Shown one piece after another: positions 22,015 to 32,886 of a DNA stretch of 64,000 nucleotides. Made by a program: the position numbers and the translations under genes. Position 1 is the first letter of the stretch. The number at the start of each line of letters is the position of its first letter. The DNA is from Lolium rigidum (taxonomy: Eukaryota; Streptophyta; Magnoliopsida; Poales; Poaceae). The notes under the pieces are model-generated. The model was not told the DNA's origin. It ran no database searches and worked only from the letters and a program-made list of their open reading frames with translations. The stretch is taken from positions 223,718,043 through 223,782,042 of the forward strand of contig NC_061510.1 of the NCBI RefSeq assembly GCF_022539505.1. The letters are read 5' to 3'.

Positions 22015-23718
22015 TGATGTCTACGGGAGCTTCTATTCTTGTAGACAAGTGTTGGGCCTCCAAGAGCAGAGGTTTGTAGAACAGCAAGCAAGTTTCCCTT
22101 AAGTGGATCACCCAAGGTTTATCGAACTCGTGGAGGAAGAGGTCAAAGATATCCCTCTCATGCAACCCCGCAACCACAAAGCAAGAAGTCTCTTGTGTCC
22201 CCAACACACCTAATAGGTGCACTAGTTCGGCGAAGAGATAGTGAAATACAGGTGGTATGAATAAGTAGTAGCAACGGCACGTGTAGTTGATGGTGGTAAT
22301 ATGGTAGCAAGTAGTAACGCAACAGTAGTAACGCAAGTAAACAAGAAACAAGCAAATGATAGCGTATTTAGGAACAAGGCCTAGGGATTACACTTTCACT
22401 AGTGGACACTCTCAACATTGATCACATAACGGAATAGATAAATGCATACTCTACACTCTTTTGTTGGATGATGAACACATTGCGTAGGATTACACGAACC
22501 CTCAATGCCGGAGTTAACAAGCTCCACAATTCAATGTTCATATTTAAATAACCTTAGAGTGCAAGAAAGATCAACACGACTAAACCAAGTACTAACACAA
22601 AGCATGCACACCGTCACCTTCACACTATGTAGGAGGAATAGATCACATCAATACTATCATAGCAATAGTTAACTTCACAATCTACAAGAGATCATGATCA
22701 TAGCATACGCCAAGTACTAACACGGATGCACACACCGTCACCATTACACCGTGCAGGGAGGAATAAAACTACTTTAATAACATTGCTAGAGTAGCACATA
22801 GATAAATTGTGATACAAAACACATTGCAATCATAAAGAGATATAAATAAGCACTTCACTACGCCATTCATAACAAGTGAGTAAGTATTCTGTGAAATATA
22901 GCCTAAGAGACCCACACGGTGCACACACTGTCACCTTTACACACGTGGGACAAGGAGTTTCCGGAGATCACATAAGTAAAACTCACTTGACTAGCACAAT
23001 GACATCTAGATTACAAGCATCATCATATGAATCTCAATCATGTAAGGCAGCTCATGAGATTATTGTATTGAAGTACATAGGAGAGAGATGAACCACATAG
23101 CTACCGGCATAGCCCCGAGCCTCGATGGAGAACTACTCCCTCCTCATGGGAGCAAGCAGCGGTGATGAAGATGGCGGTGGAGATGGCAGCGGTGTCGATG
23201 GAGAAGCCTTCCGGGGCACTTCCCCGCTCCGGCAGGTGCCGGAACAGAGACTCCTGTCCCCCCGATCTTGGCTTCGCGATGGCGGCGGCTCTGGAAGGTT
23301 TTCCGTATCGTGGTTCTTCGTAATAGGGTTTTCGCGACGGAGGCTTTAAATAGGCGGAAGGGTAGCATCAGAGGGTCGAAGAGGCGGCGGCACCATAGGG
23401 CGGCGCGGCCAGGGCCTAGGCCGCGCCGGCCTATGGTCTGGGGGCCCCGTGCCTCCCTCCGGTCCCTCTCGTGTGTCTCGGATGCTTCCGGTGAAAATAG
23501 GAACCCGGGTCTTGATTTCGTCCGATTCCGAGAATATTTCGTTACTAGGATTTCGAAACCAAAAACAGCAGAAAACAGAACCGGCACTTCGGCATCTTGT
23601 TAATAGGTTAGTTCCGTAAAATGCACGAATATGACATAAAGTGTGCATAAAACATGTAGATATCATCAATAATGTGGCATGGAACATAAGAAATTATCGA
23701 TACGTCGGAGACGTATCA
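22015..23718 (-). repeat. 5' LTR of copy 2
   Basis: Same ends and contents as 16819-18532, with palindrome at 23392-23437 and TATA-like box near 23344. It is followed by the right-hand GTGTT duplication. Confidence 0.9.
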
Positions 23719-24884
23719 GTGTTGTGTGGGTGAACCTATGCTATTGCACCGCCCTTCCTAGGACTAACACATACTTGTGATTATACCCCTTGCAAGCATC
23801 CGCAACTACAAGAAAGTAATTAAGATAAATCTAACCACAGACCTTAAACTCGAGATCCTGCTATCCCTCCTGCATCGATATACCAACGGGGGTTCAGGTT
23901 TCTGTCACTCCGGCAACCCCGCAATTAGCAAACGAATAAAAGATGTATTCCCCTAGGCCCATAAAGGTGAAGTATCATGTAGTCGACGTTCACATGACAC
24001 CACTAGAAGAATAACACCACAACTTAAATATCAAACCATTGAATATTACCCAACATAATTCACTACTAACATTTAGACTTCACCCATGTCCTCAAGAACT
24101 AAACGAACTACTCACGAGACATCGTATGGAACGTGATCAGAGGTGATATGATGATGAATAACAATCTGAACATAAACCTTGGTTCAATGGTTTCACTCAA
24201 TAGCATCAATAACAAGTAGAAATCAATACCGGGAGAGTTTCCCCTATCAAACAATCAAGATTCAACCCTAGATGTTACAGCGGTGATGATGTGCAGCGGT
24301 GGAGATGGCGGTGATGATGATGGTGATGATGATCCCAATGATGTCCAGCTCGATGACGGTGACGATGGCGTCGATTTCCCCTCCGGGAGGGGAATTTCCC
24401 CGGCAGATTTCAGCTCGCCGGAGAGCTCTTTTCTCTCTGGTGTTTTCCGCCCCGCAGAGGCGGCTGTGACTCTTCGCGACTATCCTCTGGAGCTTAGGTT
24501 TTCGGGACGAAGAAGTACGCGAAGGAGAGGCGGCCAGAGGGGGCTGTGGGCCCCCTCCCCACAAGGCGGCGCGGCCTGGCCAGGGCCCGCGCCGGCCTAT
24601 GGGGGGCCCATGGCCGCCCTCCTCGGCTCCCCCTTTGGGTATCTCCGTCTTCCGGAAAAATAAGATTTTCCGTGTAATTTCCGTCAATTGTTGATCTTCC
24701 GAAATATTGCATTCTCGACGGTGCTTTTTCCAGCAGTAATCCCGACTCCGATGCGCGATTCTCCAATAATCATGAAACAAGCAAAATAGATGAAATAACA
24801 TAAGTATCACCTCTAAATATGAAATATATCAATGAATAACAATGAAATTATGATATAAAATAGTGATGAAAAATGGACGTATCA

Positions 24885-26686
24885 ACTCCCCCCAAGCTTA
24901 GACTTCGCTTGTCCCCAAGCGAAACTGAACTCGGTAAACAAGACCACATGTTTATGGAGTGAAGAGTCGATAAACCAAATACGGACAAGAAGCATCATAT
25001 TAATTCACACAAGACATTCTAGTGAACAACTTCCTCATATAATTCAACTTGAAACAAGTAGACGGTAATCACAAATAAAGGTGCATAAGAAATCATAATT
25101 GGTGATGGAAAACTTCGTTCTTGGTCAGAGAACAATTAACAGATTGTACTTATCTGTCGAGCAGCGCTCTTATGTTAAAGCTTATATGGCACAACTTGCA
25201 TACTCAATCATAATAATCTCCTCATAATCATTGATAACTTTTAAAGCTATATTCATTCAGATAAAACTTGTACTAAACAAGGAAGAGTAAAAGGCATGAT
25301 TGAGCAGATCACAATATAAATGGTTTGATCACAACAACTCAATTGCTTGCTTAAGATGGAGGGAAATAGGTTTACTGACTCAACATAAAGTAAAAGATAG
25401 GCCCTTCGCAGAGGGAAGCAGTGGATTAAATCATGTGCTAGAGCTTTTTCAGCTCTAAAATCATATAGAGAACATAAAAGTAAAATTTGAGAGGTGTTTG
25501 TTGTTGTCAACGAATGGTAGTGGGTACTCTAACCCCTTGCCAAACAGACTCTCGAAGAGCGGCTCCCATGATTTTTATTTATGGATGACACTCCTTCCAA
25601 CCTTTTTGCTTTCACAAGCCATGGCTAACCGAATCCTCGGTGCCTCCCAATCATTCACATACCATGAAGGAGTGTCTTTTTTTTTTTTTTTTTTAGAGAT
25701 GACACTCCTCCCAACCTTTGATTTCTCAAACCATGGCTAACCGAATCCTCGGGTGCCTTCCAACAATCTCATACCATGGAGGAGTGTCTATTTGTAAAAT
25801 TATGAAGGTTAATTAATTGGGGCTGGGAACCCCGTTGCCAGCTCTTTTTGCAAAATTATTGGATAAGTGGATGAAGCCACTGGTCCATTGGTGAAAGTTG
25901 CCCAACAAGATTGAAAGATAAAACACCACATACTTCCTCATGAGCTATAAAACATTGACACAAATAAGGGATGATAAATTTTTGAATTGTTTAAAAGTAG
26001 CACATGAAGTATTTACTTGAAATGGCAGGAAATACCACATAGTAGGTAGTTATGGTGGACACTGATGGCATAGGTTTGGGTTAAGGTTTGGATGCACGAG
26101 AAGCATTCCCTCTCGGCACAGATCTTTGGCTAGCAAGGTTGATTAGCAAGCATAAGAGTTGAGGGAAACAAACAAATATACATGTGATAGAAACAATCAT
26201 GCATCTTCCTTGTAAGCAAAAATAATTTTAATCTTCAGAATACTAAGCTAAGATCTAACAAGAAAGATAATAAACTAACATATCTACATGTACTTCCTCT
26301 TTTCTATTTAAACTCAAAGTGTTGTTGCTATTGACCAATGCTAAGTTTGCCAAAATCAAATAGATTTACTCAATGCTCCAAAAGTGATACCAATACTAAT
26401 AATAAGATCAATCATATAATAGAGATTGCAAACTAAAATAAGATGTGCAATATGTAAATGATAAGACTTCTCATTAATATTTCATAACGATAACTCACAC
26501 CAAGGGATATATAGACAACCAACTAAAGAGAGATACTTGCACACTGCAACCCATCTTATATGATAACTTCCCTACTCATGATATGACACTACTTGATAAT
26601 AAAAAGTAAAAGATAGTGATGATGTGATACCGCGGCACTCCCCCAAGCTTGGAACAAACCAAGGGGGTGCCAATACCAATGATGAA
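24885..26686 (-). other. Noncoding internal region of the host element
   Basis: AT-rich, no coding content seen. It holds an imperfect two-unit tandem repeat at 25580-25795. Scattered segments such as GCTAGCAAGGTTGA, and the motif describing hinge-like cysteine-free spacer, resemble the copy 1 internal region, suggesting distant common ancestry of the two families. Confidence 0.5.
25580..25795. repeat. Imperfect tandem repeat, 2 units of about 105 bp
   Basis: Both units share GATGACACTCCT at the start, then AACCTTT, CCATGGCTAACCGAATCCTC, and end ATACCATG followed by GGAGTGTCT. A run of T separates the units. It lies in the internal noncoding part of the host element. Confidence 0.75.
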
Positions 26687-27233
26687 TTACTCCTTTGGCG
26701 GTGGTGGTGATGAATTCTTGATAAGATTCTTAACAAGCTCCTTTAGCTCATCAATCTCGTACGTGAGGTTGCGGATCATCTCCGAATTGTGCTCGACGCG
26801 GTTAAGAAGTATATCCGATGGCGAGTCCCAACTCTTAGAGTTGTTTCCCCACTCTTCAGCTTCGAGCTTCATCCTTCCCGCAGGTGTTAGAACGATCTAT
26901 ATCCCAATTGCTAGGCAATATCGCCTTGGGAATCCTTTCAATTTGACTATTGTAAATTAGATTGTGGAAGGGGTTGTAGGTGCCTGGAGGAGATGTCTTT
27001 GGAGCTAGGTAGTGACGTGGAAATTTTCCTCCGGTGCGAATTCTTGCGCTCTTCTTGGTACTGAAAGGGTTTTCCACCACCTCGATGCTTGCGACGGTGG
27101 CATGCGGGTATGCACGCGAGTCTTCCTCCACTTCTTCTTCATCTTCTTCCTTGACACTCTCATCCACCTCTTTCCACTCGGGATCTTGAGTATCTTCATC
27201 CAAAAGCCCCTTGCCCTTGTTGTTGGAGACCAT
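26687..27233 (-). pseudogene. Element-encoded acidic/coiled-coil protein, one frameshift
   Basis: It starts at ATG 27233 with MVSNNKGKGLLDEDTQDPEW, followed by an acidic stretch, FSTKKSARIRTGGKFPRHYL and a Pro-rich middle. Near 26865 the frame shifts by one, after which EEWGNNSKSWDSPSDILLN and an IRNLTYEIDELKELVKNLIK coiled coil run to the stop at 26687. No gag, RT or integrase motif. It occupies the position of gag just inside the lost 5' LTR, so it may be a divergent capsid-like protein; that is inference from position only. Confidence 0.55.
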
Positions 27234-27239
27234 GGTGCT

Positions 27240-27502
27240 TCTAGATCACAAACAGATCCTGGCAGAAAACAGCTCGAAACAAAACATGTCGAGAAAACGA
27301 TATACGTACCTCCGTGGCTCCGGGGATTATATAGAAAAAATTTTACTGACGAAGGAAAGTACCAGGTCGAACCCGTAGTCGGAGAGGGGCAACGAGGGGC
27401 CCTCCTCATAGGGCGGCGCGGCCAGGGCCGGGGCCCGCGCCGGCCTATGGGGGCACGCCCTCGTGCGTCTCCTCCACTCCGTTTCGATCTCGTAATTTTT
27501 CA
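27240..27502 (-). promoter_or_regulatory. 5' untranslated part of the host element with GC palindrome
   Basis: It includes an inverted TATATA-like box near 27330 and the GC palindrome 27406-27451 (arms CATAGGG and CCTATGG). This is the same palindrome seen in the LTR promoters of the other families. Sequence type changes near 27502. Confidence 0.4.
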
Positions 27503-27713
27503 TATCTATTATCTATTATATACTAAAAGCAAAATACAGATGTTTAATAGAGCCATTAGGTTGATCCACATCATCTTAATTATTTTAATGGTTAGATCTA
27601 AAATCAGTGGCTATGATTTAATGAAAAATTATTAGTTATGTAACAGTGTAGGTCCGTTTGACACGATCTATTATATGAAACAATAATAACTTAGGTTGTG
27701 ACTAGTAAAAATA

Positions 27714-27731
27714 CCCGTGCGTTGCTACGGG
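27714..27731 (-). other. Helitron A 3' hairpin
   Basis: Stem CCCGT/ACGGG around an 8-base loop, about 9 bases inside the CTAG terminus. The same hairpin sequence, in the other orientation, is at 43959-43975. Confidence 0.8.
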
Positions 27732-27819
27732 ATGTTTAAAATTTAATATTTTGATTCGATTGTATTAATATTTTGCTCACTTAAATTTATCCTAATTTAT
27801 TTGCATTTTAATATTTTCT

Positions 27820-28232
27820 GGCGATGGCGGCGCGAGCTTCTCCGTCTGCTCCTGCGTCCATACGTCATGGAAGTTCATCTGGCGGCGGGAGCGGCCGAGG
27901 CGCCAGGCGACAGCGTCGTAGGCCCGCGCCGCCTCGTGCGCCGTGTCGAAGGTCCCGAGGCGGATGCGCTCCTCGCCGGAGCGAATCTCCGCGTCGAAGC
28001 TGCCGCTTGGCTGCGCGCGAACGCCGCGGCAGCCGGAGGCGGAGCGGCAGCGTGGAGGCATCTTGTCGGAGACAAAGCATCGACGCGGGCGCGGCGTGGG
28101 AGACAGAGCGGCGAGAGAGAGAGGCAGAGGCGGAGTGACACGCGGCGGAGAGTGAAACTTCAGGACGGTTGGCGTGCGCGCACGCGTGGCGTTTATAGCG
28201 AAGCGGCAAGTTTCCAGCACGGGATAGCGCAA
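27820..28232 (-). pseudogene. Captured AP2/ERF domain fragment
   Basis: The frame reads CRGVRAQPSGSFDAEIRSGE, then RIRLGTFDTAHEAARAYDAV and a following AWRLGRSRRQMNFHDVW, a complete AP2/ERF DNA-binding domain of about 60 residues. The family normally binds GCC-box or DRE sites. The domain is close to that of the intact ORF at 52225-52836, including the unusual MNFHDVWT(Q/R)(E/Q)Q. The frame runs out shortly afterwards, so the C-terminal half is missing. It lies between the Helitron 3' hairpin and the RepHel gene, as captured genes often do. Confidence 0.75.
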
Positions 28233-28425
28233 AAGCGCGGGCGCAGAAACTTTTAGCGCGTCCGCTGAGGTATCGCGAGGGCGCCCGCGCGCCGACCGGC
28301 GGTTTTTTTTTATAGCGCGGGCCTCTTTTACCGCGTTGAAGATGGTCTAAGGCAATTTTCGAAATTGAGGTCAGAATTACACGGTCATTTACGTCAATTT
28401 TGTAGGTTACTTGGAAGTAGCAACT

Positions 28426-29068
28426 GAGGAATAGCCAAAAGAAGCCCCTTCGGCTTCGTTTGGTCGGAGTGGGTTCCTGTGTTTGTTAGTGTATTATCGA
28501 GCGAGTTTTGGGTGTACACCCGATACCCTTCTCCAGCCCAAGAATAGCTGAGTGTAAAAAACGCGAGCCCCATCTCAGGTCTGAAAAAAGAGTCAACCCG
28601 ACGTGTTTCCATGGGTTTACCTAGGTATACACGCCTAGAATCTAGGCTGCCAAACGGCTATAAGAGCAAGTACAATAGAGTCCAGTCAGCTAACTATAAG
28701 ACATTAAATAATATATTTTAGATGAGTTGGAGGAGATAGAAGAGAAGAGAGAAGGGAGGTGGGCTACTATGCAATAGCCAGCTCTTGCACGTGCTCCTAG
28801 TCACCTTGTGAGAGTGAAATGTGGCCATATATTAGTAAAGTACTACATTCTTATAGCCAACTATTGTACATGTTAGCTATATGATGACTACAAATGATAT
28901 GACATCTTGTTATAGCCAACAGTTGGCTATACTATTGGAATTGCTCTAAGGTGTATTTTCGTGTAACTGCTTGGGCTGGTATAATACAAGTGTATCCACT
29001 AAAAGACACGGCTGCCAAACAAGGCCTTCGGGGACATCCGATAAAAAGGGGAGGAATAGCCAAAAGAA
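28426..29068. repeat. 18-bp direct repeats around a 607-bp block
   Basis: GAGGAATAGCCAAAAGAA occurs at 28426-28443 and again at 29051-29068. The block between them has weak inverted ends (CCTTCGGCTTCGTTTGG near 28448; CCAAACAAGGCCTTCGG near 29012) and itself contains the MITE at 28664-28946. Confidence 0.7.
28664..28946. mobile_element. Tourist-like MITE, 283 bp
   Basis: The ends are inverted (GAGCAAGTACAATAG and CTATTGGAATTGCTC) and flanked by TAA on both sides (28661-28663, 28947-28949). The 3-bp TAA/TTA duplication points to PIF/Harbinger mobilisation. Confidence 0.8.
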
Positions 29069-29079
29069 AAGAAAAAGTC

Positions 29080-29440
29080 AGTCTGCACTAAGGAACCACG
29101 GCCTGCAGGTTTCGTGTTCTGCTGTCCCCGCCGCCGGAAGGCTCCGCCGTCTTTGCTCCCCATTCCCCGGGGCTGACTGATTTGTTCGCGGCCCGGCCAC
29201 CTTCCCTGACTGGATCCCCTGCGCTCCCCGTCGTCGCCGCTGGGGAGAATCGCGGCCCGCCCCCGTCGCTGAGTTGCTACCGGACGCGCCCGCCGGTCCT
29301 ATCGCGCCAGACGGTCTACGACGCCCTCTTCCCATGGTTTGTTGGCTGACACGCCGCCTCAGCTCTTGCCCTGCAGTACCTCTGGTTTGAAACATTCTGT
29401 CCTGGGTTCTTTGCTGCTTCAATCCCAATTCCATCTGTCT
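29080..29440. other. GC-rich captured fragment, unidentified
   Basis: An island of high GC inside the AT-rich Helitron, bounded by AT-rich sequence. Its codon-like Pro/Arg-rich frames on both strands show no domain I recognise. It is likely a 5' exon or UTR picked up by the Helitron. Confidence 0.4.
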
Positions 29441-29806
29441 GCAAACTGCAAAATTGGTCTATTCTAGCGTTACTTTTGCCTTTGTGAGGATAGTCTATAT
29501 GAGACAATGTGTTTGCTCTTCCATTGTGGTGAAGTTCTGTTATTACGAAAAATAATTGAAGTGATGTTAGCTTTGTCGTTTGTCTTGGTATTTTAGCTGT
29601 ATTTTTTCTTAATAAGCAAATATAAGAAGTTAGAAAGAACTCTACCTTATCCTTATGCATTAGAAAAATTGGTCTGGATGATTATTGTTACAGCTCGTAC
29701 AAAATTAATTGTATCACAAGAATGTTCAGAGTTTGAAATAATCATGAATGAATTAGTGTACACATAATAACAGAGGGTTTACTTTTTTCCTCAAAGTTTT
29801 CATAAC

Positions 29807-31293
29807 CTATTTGGTCACTAGTTCCGTGTAGACAATATTCTTTGTGTAAGTGTCACTTGTACTTTTTTCCATCTTTTTATTCTCCTTCTTGTTCTCCTTC
29901 TTGTTCTCCTTCTTATTGTTATCCTTCTTCGTAATCTCATTCTCCTCTTCACATGTACCTATTAGTACCTTTATGTTTGATGTTGCAGTTGCTCTTGAAA
30001 GTGCGACATATAGTTGACCATGTGAGAAAACTGGTTCAGGTAGGTAGACGCCGACATTTGGTATTGTCTGACCTTGTGATTTGTTTATTGTCATGGCGAA
30101 GCTCAGCTCTGACTGGAAATTGTTTCCTCTTGAAACGGAACGGAAACATTTCTTCATCCGAGGGGCACAATGGTATTCGAGGCAAGAAAACTCGCATTCC
30201 GAATGCTGTCCTAGCACAATCTCCGCATCAATTGCATTTTTTTGGAATCCACGTACCACCAATCTTGTCCCGTTGCGAGAGGCCATTAGCGGGGTCAATG
30301 TTCCCGAGTAGTATGATCGGACAATTAATCTTCGGCTTTAGCATATGTGGAGGCGGTCCGTTTGGGGTAAGGGCATTTAGAAAATCTTCTGGATAGTATC
30401 CATGTGGGTCTTCTTCTACGGAATCAAAGCTGTAGTACACCATCTCATTCCCTTGGAATCGATCAATCATTTTTAGATTGATTCTGTCTACGCAATCATT
30501 CTTTGTTGCTAAAATTGCTCTTGACGTGATGTATTTTGGATCCTCTAGGGAAGAGCCTGGTGTTCTGTAGATATGGTCGATGAGTTTATCTAGGCCATTA
30601 TCATCCACCTTATTTGGGACACATATACTTGTAGGTAGAAGTATTTCGCCATCCTCGTTTGTCTTCTCGGTTCCGTTTCCAATGCGCAGTAGGTTATTCC
30701 GCAAACCCCGGGTCGTTCTCGGCCCTCATATTGCGCACAAGCTTCATTTGTCTCATGCATTTCCATAGGTCTGACCTGCTTAACGACGCATCAACTATTT
30801 GAGCTCTTGTACCCTTTCGGACAACGGGGAGCACTTGTCTAAAGTCTCCTCCAAATACCACCGTTTTCCCGCCAAATGGAAGATCTCGGTCCGTCCATTA
30901 TGTCCCTCATGCTTTTGTCTAGCGCCTCAACCGCCTCGTCTCTTTGTCATAGATGCTTCATCCCGCATTATTAGAGAAGCCGCTTGCAGTAGCTTGGCTG
31001 TCCCGCTCTGTTTAGTGAACCCACAAATTGCTCCCTCATCTATTCTTAGTGGAATCTTGAACCCGGAGTGTGCTGTCCTCCCTCCCGGCATTATGGAAGC
31101 GGCAACACCGGAAGTTCGTTGTTGCCAGAGCAATCTTTCCCTGATCGCGTACCGTGGCCAAGAGTGCTCTGTAAAGGAATGTTTTTCCGGTGCCTCCCGG
31201 CCCATCGACGAAGAATATGCCTCCTCTTTGGCTGTCAATCGTTGCTAGGATTTCGTCGTAGGCCGCTCTCTCGCTCTTTGTTAAGGTTCTCAT
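29807..31293 (-). pseudogene. Pif1-like helicase domain of RepHel
   Basis: Walker A is FVDGPGGTGKTFLYRALLA (core at 31180-31203). Walker B-like DEA lies at 30954-30962 (MRDEASM). Motif III GGDFRQ reads at about 30835-30855. Motifs V/VI are MTINKSQGQT and HGQLYVALSRAT near 30100-29985. Three frame changes separate them. The tail is a Lys/Glu/Asn-rich run from a 12-bp repeat. Confidence 0.85.
29870..29930. repeat. 12-bp microrepeat in the RepHel tail
   Basis: GTTCTCCTTCTT recurs with small changes. On the coding strand it encodes repeated KKEN. Confidence 0.6.
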
Positions 31294-31999
31294 GTAAAGA
31301 TTTGTCCTCGGGGTTTACCTCGATCGATGACTCCTCGGTCATCTCTCTAGGCACGTCATCTGTCATGTCATACTCGCGGGTCGATCTCCGGTAGAGGAAA
31401 CGACCGTATTTCTTTTCCCATTGATTGCGGTATGTCCCCGATATTTTTTAGTACCATCTGTTTGACGAGTGTGCTTGCATTTGCAGTTTCTGCTATAGTC
31501 TTCGAGACATTGCCTCTAGGTGATTGGACCGAGAGGCTACGGACGTCGCTAGGCTCGCAAAACACCGGGATTGTCGCAAATAGTCTTCGTAGCGATGATG
31601 GCATCCGAAACAACTCCGCTTCTGTCATGCAGTCATCTAGTGTGTTGTCTGCCTCAATGAGCCCCCTTTTTTCTGCAGCCTCACGGAAGTTTTGCATTAG
31701 TTGTCCATCGACTGTTTTTAGGTCTTCATAGCTTGTGGCGCCTGGCACGTGGTTTAGGAGAACTCGGAGATAGTATCGTTCTCCTTCGACAGGATGTGCT
31801 CGCGACGATCCTGCCAACTCTGTAATATACCTTTTCGTGTCCTCTCTTGCCAAAACTTCCCTTTTTCTCGCCAAGTATAGTGTTCGGGAAGTCCCTATAT
31901 AGTATACCTCGTGCTTTCACATTTTGGTTGTTTGCTTCAAAGTATGCTCGTCAACATTGACCTATCTGCTCCCTCACGGCTGATAACATTGCTGATATT

Positions 32000-32886
32000 T
32001 TCTTTGCCGTTATACGAGACCATATGCATATTTGGGAGATGTAGCTGCAATTGTCGGACGGATGGGTGTATTTTGCTTAGTTGGAAGCCGTATATTCTCC
32101 ACGAGTGCTTCGGAGGTGTTACCCACCGTGCATCTCTCGTACTGTCTAATCTCGTCGATTTCGGCTTCATTTAGTTTCTCACTCACGGATACAGATGCCC
32201 GGTCATGTCCCTTGTAGATGTACTTGAACAGGTACTTAACGGCTTTAATACTTGAGCATATCTCAACATTTATGTGGCAGTTGAACATCCTCAGTAGATA
32301 GGGGTTGTAAGGAACAACCCACCTATTATCTAGAGTGCACTTTCAGACTGTTTCAGTCCGGCCGTCATTGCGTCTCCTATACACTGGGTAGGAGTCCTTG
32401 CCTTGAATTGTATTTTCGTTAAATGGTCTTGGATAATTGTTCTTGCATGTCTGGCGGTCCTTTGTGCATGGACAGTTTCTATTCAGTGCACCGCAAGGAC
32501 CATGCATCATATGCTTGATGACCATTTTGTATAGCTCTGGGTAATTGTGCTTGTTAGGGAGCTCAGCTGAGATGATTTTGTCATATTGCTCTGGACTTGT
32601 GTACTTGTATTTTCCTCGTCATGATCAGCAAGAAGTGTGCATGTGGTAGTCCTCTTTTCTGGAACTCGACAACATACGTATATGCTTTAACGGTTCCAAG
32701 AATGCTCTTTTCAAATAGCTGCTTCTTCATCTCTTCTAGCTTTGCCCGAAAAACACGGACGACGATATCTGGGCGATCTTGTGGTGTTTGACCACGCTCT
32801 AGTTCACGAGTAATTTCTTCCCAGTTGGGGTTGCAGGTCATCGTGAGGAATATGTCCGGCTTTCCGTATTTTCTAACTAAAGCCAT
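32000..32886 (-). pseudogene. Rep (HUH) endonuclease domain of RepHel
   Basis: Motif 1 is FLTMTCNPNW (32821-32850). Motif 2, the metal-binding HxH, is HAH within GLPHAH (32635-32652). Motif 3 has two candidate nucleophile tyrosines in KYLFKYIYKGHDR, Y-x3-Y at about 32234 and 32222. So all three catalytic motifs survive although they now sit in different frames. Confidence 0.8.

Larger units (their letters stand above)
16819..23718 (-). mobile_element. Full-length LTR element, copy 2, with perfect target-site duplication
   Basis: Same family as copy 1, inverted. LTRs lie at 16819-18532 (3') and 22015-23718 (5'), the polypurine tract at 18533-18550 and the mutated primer site at about 21987-22004. 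Both flanks carry GTGTT (16814-16818 and 23719-23723), the 5-bp duplication expected of LTR integrase. It sits inside another element's LTR. The 6.9 kb length matches copy 1. Its ORF is frameshifted, so it looks older than or less preserved than copy 1. Confidence 0.92.
16478..27502 (-). mobile_element. Minus-strand LTR element, host of copy 2, right end truncated
   Basis: Its 3' LTR is split: 16478-16818 on the left (ends TGACCCACAAG when read from this strand) and 23719-24884 on the right (ends GGACGTATCA). Removing copy 2 and one GTGTT restores a continuous LTR of about 1.5 kb. A purine-rich tract complementary to ACTCCCCCCAAGCTTAG follows at 24885, then an internal region with one gene (26687-27233). 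No 5' LTR is present: the sequence stops near 27502 where Helitron-type sequence begins. The family is not identified. Confidence 0.65.

Noticed and set aside
27012..27635. 207-codon plus-strand ORF with a hydrophobic N-terminal stretch
   Set aside because: It runs opposite the element gene at 26856-27233, crosses the GC palindrome and enters Helitron-type sequence, so it is a chance frame.
29953..30396. Plus-strand ORFs opposite RepHel (also 30799-31248 and 31068-31394)
   Set aside because: All lie opposite conserved helicase motifs on the minus strand; they are shadow frames.
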